A DNA stretch of 6,170 nt. It comes from Verrucomicrobiota bacterium. Its GTDB lineage: Bacteria > Verrucomicrobiota > Kiritimatiellia > JAAZAB01. This document shows positions 1-4,565 of the stretch, piece by piece. A program made the position numbers and the translations under genes. Numbering within the stretch: the stretch's first letter is position 1; each line of letters starts with the position of its first letter. The notes beneath the pieces are model-generated. The model did no database searches. It was not told the DNA's origin and saw only the letters and a list, made by a program, of their open reading frames with translations. The stretch lies in contig JAHIMN010000210.1 of the NCBI GenBank assembly GCA_018896395.1, positions 1-6,170 of the forward strand, read 5' to 3'.

Positions 1-97
1 AGGGGAAAACAGGTGCATTGAGCTGACAACCATTTGCCACGCTGCCCGAAAGGGCGGATACTAAGGAAGTTGTTGCTCTAAACATACTGCGTCCCCT
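1..97 (+). other. Possible structured RNA leader upstream of priA
   Basis: Five short complementary segments nest without crossing: 1-6 with 92-97, 15-17 with 88-90, 20-23 with 75-78, 26-30 with 69-73, and 42-47 with 52-57. The innermost helix is closed by a GAAA (GNRA-type) loop at 48-51. The closing helix is AGGGGA/TCCCCT. I do not recognise a known riboswitch or ncRNA family, and the helices are short enough to arise by chance. The proposed promoter at 34-62 would start transcription inside this fold, so both readings cannot hold for the same transcript. No other gene is visible before priA. Confidence 0.22.
34..62 (+). promoter_or_regulatory. Candidate sigma70-type promoter for priA
   Basis: A TTGCCA hexamer at 34-39 (5 of 6 matches to the -35 consensus) lies 17 bp before GATACT at 57-62 (4 of 6 to the -10 consensus). 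Transcription would begin near 69, giving a leader of about 70 nt to the ATG at 140. The spacer contains the GCCC-GAAA-GGGC inverted repeat. This is a pattern match only. Confidence 0.35.
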
Positions 98-139
98 CTC
101 TACTCGGTGGGCAAAATATTCTTTCTTGCTGTTTCTCTT

Positions 140-2353
140 ATGCACAAGATTGCCAAAGTTGTGGTTGAAATTGCCCTGGACCGCGAATTCGATTACCATG
201 TGCCCGATGTGCTCAGCGCAACCGTGTGCTTAGGCTCGCGTGTGCACGTGCCCTTCGGACATTCCACTGCCCGCGGCTACGTGGTCGGCTTCGCCGACCA
301 TTCCGACCGGCACGATCTAAAATCCATCACCGCGCTGATCAGTCCCAAGCCGCTCATTAACGAGACGATGCTGAAACTGGCCCGCTGGATTGCGGACTAT
401 TACGCCGCCACCATCGAGCAGGCCATTCGCACCGTTCTGCCCTGTGCTGTCCGGCGCAAGGGCGCGGGTTTCATCGAACACACGCTCGTGACCCTGGCGA
501 GGACAGCGCTGGACGCGGCCGCGTTGAATGCGTTGCGTCAGCGCGCGCCCAAGCAGGCGGCGGTCCTGGACGTCCTGCGGAGCGAAGGCGCCCTGCCACT
601 GACCGTCCTGGCCCGCGCGGCCGGCACGACGCCCTCCGCCGTTAAAAGCCTGGCGGAGAAAAAGATGGTTATCCTTACCCGCGCGACCGCCCTGCGCGAT
701 CCGCTGGCCGATCAGGTGATTCTGCCGACCGAGCCCCTGGTGCTGTTCCCTGAGCAGGCCGCGGCGCTGAACCTGGTAAAGCAATCCATGGATACGCTCA
801 AGCCTTCCGTGGTGCTCCTGCACGGTGTGACCGGCTCGGGCAAAACGGAGGTTTATCTGCAGGCCATTCGCTATGGCCTTGACCAGGGCCGCGGGGCCAT
901 TGTGCTGGTGCCCGAAATATCGCTCACGCCGCAGACGGTTGAACGGTTTCGCAGTCGGTTCGGCGAGACAATTGCCGTGTTGCACAGTCATTTATCGGAC
1001 GGCGAACGGCACGACGAGTGGTATCGCATCTATGAAGGCAAGGCGCGGATCGTGGTGGGCGCCCGGTCGGCGCTTTTTGCGCCGGTGGCGCGGCTGGGCC
1101 TGATCGTGGTGGATGAGGAGCACGAGCCCAGTTATAAACAGGCCGAGGCGCCGCGCTACAACGCGCGCGACGTGGCCGTCATGCGCGGGTGCCTGGAGCC
1201 GTGCGCCGTCCTGCTGGGATCGGCTTCGCCGGCGTTGGAGTCCTTCTGCAACGTGCGCAACGGCAAATACGCGCTCGCCCAGCTCACACATCGCGTGGAC
1301 CACCGCCAGATGCCCCGCATACGGATTGTGGATATGCGCGTGGAAGCGGAACAGTCCGGGCGGATAGACGTTTTTTCCCGTGACCTGGTGGAAGCCATTC
1401 ACCAGCGGCTCGACCAGGCTGAGCAGACCATGCTCTTTTTAAACCGCCGGGGTTTTTCCACCTCGGTGTTGTGCCCGGCTTGCGGCTACGTGGCCGTCTG
1501 TACCCACTGCGCCATAAAAATGACCTGGCACAAGGGCTGTAACGAAATCCGTTGTCACATTTGCGGACGCGTGCAACGGACGCCCGAGCGTTGTCCGACT
1601 TGCGGCGTGCCCACGCTCAAGTTCAGCGGCATCGGCACCCAGCGTGTCGAGGCCATTATGCGCACGCTGTTTCCCAAGGCGCGGATCGAGCGCATGGATG
1701 CCGATACCACCACCCACAAGCATGCTTACGGCCGCATCCTGGGCGATTTCAAAGCCGGCAAAATTGATGTGCTGATCGGCACGCAAATGATCGCCAAGGG
1801 ACTGCATTTTCCGGGTGTCACGCTGGTGGGTGTGATTTGCGCGGACTTAAGCCTGCACATGCCGGACTTCCGGGCGGCGGAACGAACGTTCCAGTTGTTG
1901 CTCCAGGTGGCCGGGCGCGCCGGGCGCGGCGATGTGCCGGGCGAAGTGATTGTGCAGACTTTTGCGCCGTTCAACCCGGCTATTCAGGCCGCGCGCCGGC
2001 TGGATTACCAGGGCTTTTGCGACCAGGAACTGGAATCGCGCAAGGAACTGCTGTATCCGCCGTTTGCGCATCTTATTTGCATTACGCTGGAAAGCCTGCG
2101 CGCGGAAGCTGTGGAACGCACCGCGCAGGCACTCGCCGTGCGGCTTAAGCCGGCATTGCCCAAAGCGGTCATCCTGGCCGGGCCCATTCCGGCGCCGCTG
2201 AGCCGGGCCAAAGGCCATTACCGGTTTCAGATCATCATGCGTTCAACTTCGGTCAAGGCCATGACCCTGCCACTCAAGGAAGCGTTGAAGGCGTTGCGCT
2301 GTCCACCCGGCGTGCGGATTGCCGTGGACGTGGATGCACTTTCCATGATGTGA
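140..2353 (+). CDS. priA: Primosomal protein N' (replication restart helicase PriA)
   Basis: PriA is a superfamily 2 3'-5' DNA helicase that recognises stalled or collapsed forks and starts reloading of the replicative helicase. All expected parts are visible, numbered from the ATG at 140 (737 aa; E. coli PriA has 732). The N-terminal 3'-end-binding domain carries the FDYHVP region. Walker A GVTGSGKT is at about 229-236, the DEEH Walker B box at about 325-328, and GSASPALES at about 360. Four CxxC pairs (about 445/448, 454/457, 472/475, 485/488) form the two zinc sites. Motif V is IGTQMIAKG and motif VI is QVAGRAGRG, near 589-597. A GHYRFQI segment lies in the C-terminal domain. The frame also opens at GTG 107, adding 11 residues; I prefer ATG 140 because PriA proteins start just before the VVVEIAL strand. 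Neither start has a clear ribosome-binding site. Nothing essential is missing. Confidence 0.97.
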   Translation: MHKIAKVVVEIALDREFDYHVPDVLSATVCLGSRVHVPFGHSTARGYVVGFADHSDRHDLKSITALISPKPLINETMLKLARWIADYYAATIEQAIRTVLPCAVRRKGAGFIEHTLVTLARTALDAAALNALRQRAPKQAAVLDVLRSEGALPLTVLARAAGTTPSAVKSLAEKKMVILTRATALRDPLADQVILPTEPLVLFPEQAAALNLVKQSMDTLKPSVVLLHGVTGSGKTEVYLQAIRYGLDQGRGAIVLVPEISLTPQTVERFRSRFGETIAVLHSHLSDGERHDEWYRIYEGKARIVVGARSALFAPVARLGLIVVDEEHEPSYKQAEAPRYNARDVAVMRGCLEPCAVLLGSASPALESFCNVRNGKYALAQLTHRVDHRQMPRIRIVDMRVEAEQSGRIDVFSRDLVEAIHQRLDQAEQTMLFLNRRGFSTSVLCPACGYVAVCTHCAIKMTWHKGCNEIRCHICGRVQRTPERCPTCGVPTLKFSGIGTQRVEAIMRTLFPKARIERMDADTTTHKHAYGRILGDFKAGKIDVLIGTQMIAKGLHFPGVTLVGVICADLSLHMPDFRAAERTFQLLLQVAGRAGRGDVPGEVIVQTFAPFNPAIQAARRLDYQGFCDQELESRKELLYPPFAHLICITLESLRAEAVERTAQALAVRLKPALPKAVILAGPIPAPLSRAKGHYRFQIIMRSTSVKAMTLPLKEALKALRCPPGVRIAVDVDALSMM

Positions 2354-2405
2354 AGGGACTCTTCTTGGCAGTCTTCGCGAAGTATGCCTGTTCTCGGTCA
2401 ATGTG

Positions 2406-2611
2406 TCTCGAATTCGGTTCGGGAAAGGCGGCGGCGATCTTGGGCCGACACTCGGGCAGGCTTGGGCCGCCTACCGGTTTGCCGCGCTCGCATGGACACG
2501 AGTCCAATGACTTCGCGCGGCGCACCGGCATTCGGCCCAAGCCTTGTCCCGCTCTGAAGCGGGATTGCCTTGCTTTCCCGAATCCCGCTTACGCGGGAAA
2601 CCGAATTCGAG
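2406..2611. repeat. Large nested inverted-repeat element between priA and vsr
   Basis: The outer arms CTCGAATTCGGTT (2407-2419) and AACCGAATTCGAG (2599-2611) are a perfect 13-bp inverted repeat. TCGGGAAAG (2419-2427) pairs with CTTTCCCGA (2573-2581). Inside lies a long interrupted hairpin: GGCTTGGGCCG (2459-2469) with CGGCCCAAGCC (2533-2543), CCGG (2474-2477) with CCGG (2525-2528), GCCGCGC (2481-2487) with GCGCGGC (2515-2521), and TGGAC with GTCCA around a four-base loop at 2498-2501. The element fills most of the gap between two convergent genes, so it could act as a bidirectional transcription barrier, a non-autonomous repeat or a cruciform. There is no T-tract like that of a classical intrinsic terminator. 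I see no protein gene here. Confidence 0.6.
2547..2598. repeat. Two short GC-rich hairpins (TCCCGC family)
   Basis: The first hairpin is TCCCGCT (2547-2553), loop CTGA, AGCGGGA (2558-2564). The second is TCCCGC (2583-2588), loop TTAC, GCGGGA (2593-2598). The shared TCCCGC stem with different loops suggests two members of one dispersed intergenic repeat family. The second interrupts the right arm of the larger inverted repeat, as if it had been added later. Confidence 0.6.
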
Positions 2612-2616
2612 CCACG

Positions 2617-2658
2617 GTGACATCCGCCTACGCTAAGAAGCTACGGCGGACAAGTCAC
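2617..2658. repeat. Palindromic repeat overlapping the end of the vsr remnant
   Basis: GTGAC (2617-2621) and TCCGCC (2623-2628) pair with GGCGGA (2645-2650) and GTCAC (2654-2658). An inner GC/GC step encloses the loop TAAGAA (2634-2639). The two TAC triplets in the arms are direct rather than complementary, leaving a symmetric internal bulge. The GTCAC arm contains the stop codon of the leftward vsr fragment. It could also work as a weak terminator for either convergent gene. Confidence 0.6.
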
Positions 2659-2870
2659 TTATGACGATGCCAGAAGCAACCGTGAACAAACACCGCGATC
2701 TTGTATCTGGGAAAAACGATGTCGGGTTTGCCCGGCAGATCCTTCCGATGCAGAACGAACCGGAATCCCATGCGATGTAGGAGGGACCGGACAATTATTT
2801 CCGGTTTGGTGTCCCTGCTGGATATGCGACTCATATTCCAGCTGCGTCGCTCGGGTGTCAGTTTGTCCAT
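2655..2870 (-). pseudogene. vsr: Truncated very-short-patch repair endonuclease (Vsr), N-terminal half
   Basis: Vsr nicks beside T:G mismatches produced by deamination of 5-methylcytosine and usually accompanies a DNA cytosine methyltransferase. The 71 residues match the N-terminal half of the family: WNMSRISSRDTKPE (about 11-24), LPGKPDIVF with the catalytic Asp near 50, and HGCFWHRH with the catalytic histidines near 63 and 68. Family members are about 130-155 aa. The C-terminal half, with the remaining zinc cysteines and the GW..WEC region, is absent. The frame stops two residues after WHRH, within the arm of the hairpin repeat at 2617-2658. I found no 3' half in the gap before priA in any leftward frame, so this looks like a deletion or recombination rather than a simple insertion. 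The ATG at 2870 follows an AGGG about 8 nt upstream. A functional product is unlikely. No methyltransferase gene is present in the window. Confidence 0.85.
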
Positions 2871-2954
2871 GTTTTGCCCTGTATGGACTGATAGCCCGGC
2901 TTACAGTGTCGTCTGTCCTCTTCCACCCTGCCACATCACGCGCGAATCCCAGCC

Positions 2955-3041
2955 TGTAACAATTGGACTCACGATCGCATATCTAATTACTACAACTACA
3001 ATGTAACAGTTAGCTTCACGATCGTAGATATAATTGTTACA
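2955..3041. repeat. Two tandem 40-bp dyad-symmetric elements
   Basis: Copy 1 (2955-2994) and copy 2 (3002-3041) are direct repeats identical at 31 of 40 positions, separated by 7 bp. Each is also an imperfect palindrome. Copy 2 has TGTAACA (3002-3008) and TGTTACA (3035-3041) symmetric about ACGATCGT (3018-3025). The outermost ends TGTAACAATT (2955-2964) and AATTGTTACA (3032-3041) are perfect inverted repeats. The 47-bp period is not a multiple of three, which argues against a coding origin. The pair lies 85 bp upstream of the vsr start and 80 bp beyond the chaperone stop, so it could be an operator pair, a recombination site or paired RNA hairpins. The rest of 2871-3121 shows no convincing gene; a 6-bp stem at 3067-3072/3094-3099 is the only other structure. 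Confidence 0.7.
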
Positions 3042-3121
3042 CTCCTTAACGATCATCCTGTCGGCCCGGCTGATATTGCCGCGATTCCATCTCCAGCCGT
3101 TTGCCAATTCATGCGTCCCAA

Positions 3122-3601
3122 TCAGTTCTGGGATGCCATGGGCGGCAGATCACCGGTTTTCTTCTTCGCGTTTGCGGCGTCGAGTAATTTCTTTGTTTCC
3201 GGCGTGTAAAAGGACACTGTCGGCAACAGGAGCGGGCAAAAGGGACCCTGAGCCATAGCTCCGCGCAGGACTTCGCGGGCCGTCGAGTATAACACCGACG
3301 TCGCGTTCGTCCTGACCATCCACTCGATATTTTCCTCCGGATAGTTCGTCGCGACCGCGAATGAACTCACCAGTTCGATTGTGAAGAAATAAGGCGCATT
3401 CGCCGCCGGCCCAGCCTGCAACTGGATTCGCAGGCTGACCTGCCAGCGGCGCGGATCGCTTTTGTCCGGAAGGTAACCTGGCGTGATAACCAGGCTCTTA
3501 TCGGTGAGAGTGATAGGATTCTTCGGGTCGTGCTCTCGATTGGCCGTGACGTTCAATTCCGTCACAAAGTAGGAACTAAGCTGCAAGGCTGCAGGGTTCA
3601 T
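3122..3601 (-). CDS. SecB-like chaperone of a toxin-antitoxin-chaperone system
   Basis: The 159-aa protein has the SecB fold signature throughout (E. coli SecB is 155 aa). It opens with LSSYFVTELNV (about 8-18). The central strand segment is YFFTIELVSSFAV (about 71-83). The SecB-typical helix and following loop run from NATSVLYSTAREVLRG (about 99-114) to GPFCPLLLPTVSF (about 119-131), matching the Py-ARE and RG-FP-LNL-PVNF blocks of SecB. Classical SecB holds export substrates unfolded for SecA. Here the gene sits directly behind an antitoxin and overlaps it by 26 nt, the arrangement of the mycobacterial HigB-HigA-SecB(TA) operon, so its client is more likely the antitoxin. An AAAGGA lies 11 nt before the ATG, so reinitiation after the antitoxin stop is likely. 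There is no signal peptide; it should be cytosolic. Family assignment is firm; the antitoxin-dedicated role is inferred from context. Confidence 0.85.
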   Translation of the reverse strand: MNPAALQLSSYFVTELNVTANREHDPKNPITLTDKSLVITPGYLPDKSDPRRWQVSLRIQLQAGPAANAPYFFTIELVSSFAVATNYPEENIEWMVRTNATSVLYSTAREVLRGAMAQGPFCPLLLPTVSFYTPETKKLLDAANAKKKTGDLPPMASQN

Positions 3602-4106
3602 GTGTCACCGGTTCCTTTGGGTCCTCTGTCGTTTTGATCATATAGGGCTTGTGCTCGCTCCCACAAGAGCCGATACCCCATATTCTCTCATACCAGGAGA
3701 AAGTCGGCTGTCGCAATGCCTGGAGGGCGGTCACATTCAACCGGCCTTCCCACAGCGCTACCAGCATCAGATTCAGAGACTGTGAGGGGCGTTCTCGGCC
3801 GGTCTCCCAGCGGGTGCAGGTCTTCTCGCCGATGCCCAGGAGACCGCTCAACTTCAGTTGCGTTAGTCCCAGTCTCGCGCGTAGTTCCTTGACTTCGCCA
3901 GGCAACAACACGCCCATGAGACGGGCTTTCTTCTTATCCATGATCTCCAGCGCCTCGCCGGTCAGATACACCTCGCCGGTTGCGGGGTCCTTCAAAGCGG
4001 GGACTTTTACCATGACGGTTTCCGCAACCGCCTTTCCGTCCGGCGTCGGGATATGCACCGGCATTTCAGTCTCAATCCGAACCGCGTTCTCCAGCGGCGC
4101 ACTCAT
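3576..4106 (-). CDS. MqsA/HigA-like HTH antitoxin with C-terminal chaperone-dependence tail
   Basis: The 176-aa protein has three parts. Residues 1-65 are a small N-terminal domain with VPALKDPATGEVYLTGEA (about 35-52). This resembles the linker of MqsA/YgiT antitoxins, but no CxxC zinc pairs remain. Residues about 70-118 are a Cro/C1-type helix-turn-helix (GLTQLKLSGLLGIGEKTCTRWETG), which should bind DNA for autorepression. Residues about 125-176 form an extension past the usual antitoxin end, with an aromatic cluster (F136, W138, Y139, W143) and a polar tail. In mycobacterial HigA1 such a tail, called the chaperone-addiction region, makes the antitoxin depend on its SecB-like partner. The start overlaps the toxin stop as ATGA, and GGGAG lies 7 nt upstream. 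HigA-like rather than MqsA-like naming is equally possible. The antitoxin role is well supported; the tail function is inferred. Confidence 0.82.
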   Translation of the reverse strand: MSAPLENAVRIETEMPVHIPTPDGKAVAETVMVKVPALKDPATGEVYLTGEALEIMDKKKARLMGVLLPGEVKELRARLGLTQLKLSGLLGIGEKTCTRWETGRERPSQSLNLMLVALWEGRLNVTALQALRQPTFSWYERIWGIGSCGSEHKPYMIKTTEDPKEPVTHEPCSLAA

Positions 4107-4447
4107 AGTGTGTCTCCCTTATTTCTATCCGGTTTATGCGCAGAGTAAATGATAATCACGGTGCCGTTGGGCATGAGGCCGACCTTGGCGTACATCTTGA
4201 CCGCCTGAAATGAGAAGAAGAACGCGTAAGTCTCCGTAGGTTCATCCATCACCTTCCGGCCACCAAATACGGAGGGATCATCAAGTGCATCCGAGATTGC
4301 CGCAAGCATCTCATAGCGAAACGTAAGTGGAAATGCAGCGTCCCAGTCCAGTACTGCACTTTGCCGTACAATGACCCGCGACGGGGATCCGGAGTCAAGC
4401 GCCTCTCGGACTTTGCGTTTCCATTCATCTGGTATGTGTGATGCCAT
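4103..4447 (-). CDS. Putative MqsR/RelE-like toxin, first gene of the TAC operon
   Basis: This 114-aa cytosolic protein has the size and position of a type II toxin. The N-terminal half is helical (IPDEWKRKVREALDSG). The C-terminal half is strand-rich, with ETYAFFFSF (about 72-80), MYAKVGL (about 85-91) and GTVIIIYSAHKPD (about 95-107). The run of two strands ending in V/I-rich residues and a basic tail recalls the end of MqsR and other RelE-superfamily mRNA interferases, but I see no signature strong enough to fix the family. DUF4258-type toxins are an alternative. Function is argued mainly from the order toxin-antitoxin-SecB and the ATGA overlap with the antitoxin. The ATG at 4447 has only an AGGAT touching the start, so translation may be weak. 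Candidate catalytic residues are the SAHKPDR histidine and basic side chains, which is a guess. Confidence 0.65.
   Translation of the reverse strand: MASHIPDEWKRKVREALDSGSPSRVIVRQSAVLDWDAAFPLTFRYEMLAAISDALDDPSVFGGRKVMDEPTETYAFFFSFQAVKMYAKVGLMPNGTVIIIYSAHKPDRNKGDTL
4114..4120 (-). promoter_or_regulatory. Ribosome-binding site of the antitoxin
   Basis: AAGGGAG on the minus strand ends 7 nt before the antitoxin ATG and lies inside the toxin gene. It is clearly stronger than the sites before the toxin or the chaperone. This could favour excess antitoxin over toxin, as expected in a stable toxin-antitoxin operon. Confidence 0.6.
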
Positions 4448-4473
4448 ATCCTATTCTGGCACTCACGGTATAT

Positions 4474-4503
4474 AATGTATCAATTGATACCTTGTGCCGT
4501 CAA
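4474..4503 (-). promoter_or_regulatory. TAC operon promoter with palindromic operator
   Basis: On the minus strand a TTGACG -35 hexamer (4503-4498) is followed after 18 bp by TACATT (4479-4474); an AT-rich TATATA slightly further on is an alternative -10. A perfect 14-bp palindrome, GTATCAATTGATAC (4477-4490), lies in the spacer and runs into the -10. This is where an HTH antitoxin would bind to block RNA polymerase. The toxin ATG is about 27 bp beyond the -10. The palindrome is directly visible; the promoter and the binding protein are inferred. Confidence 0.55.
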
Positions 4504-4528
4504 CTACTTTTTTTAATTATTTTCTCAC

Positions 4529-4536
4529 GGGGGGGG
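4529..4536. repeat. Eight-G homopolymer tract upstream of the TAC promoter
   Basis: A run of eight G on the plus strand (C on the transcribed side) lies about 26 bp upstream of the -35 element, with a T7 run at 4508-4514 between them. Such tracts can vary in length by slippage. No effect is shown by the sequence, and assembly error is possible. Confidence 0.4.
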
Positions 4537-4565
4537 CAGTCATCAAAAATATATGGTTTCCTCAA

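Noticed and set aside
44..55. GCCC-GAAA-GGGC hairpin as an intrinsic terminator of an upstream gene
   Set aside because: It is not followed by a T-run, and nothing upstream is visible to terminate.
317..991. Open frame of 224 codons on the minus strand opposite priA
   Set aside because: Low-complexity R/G/Q-rich antisense shadow of the PriA coding sequence.
2373..2382. CTTCGCGAAG palindrome just after priA as a terminator
   Set aside because: The stem is too short, has no loop and no following T-tract; probably chance in GC-rich sequence.
2350..2664. Plus-strand frame of 104 codons overlapping the priA stop
   Set aside because: It runs through the inverted repeats and mini-hairpins, starts at GTG without support, and its translation looks like read-through of palindromic repeats.
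2659..2934. Minus-strand frame of 91 codons over the vsr region
   Set aside because: It is a shifted frame of the vsr remnant; all Vsr motifs are in the other frame.
2955..3041. CRISPR-like array
   Set aside because: There are only two copies, with a 7-bp gap and 78% identity, and no spacers of usable length.
2901..3107. Minus-strand frame of 68 codons across the paired dyad elements
   Set aside because: The 47-bp repeat period breaks the frame between copies, no domain is visible, and there is no ribosome-binding site; better read as non-coding.
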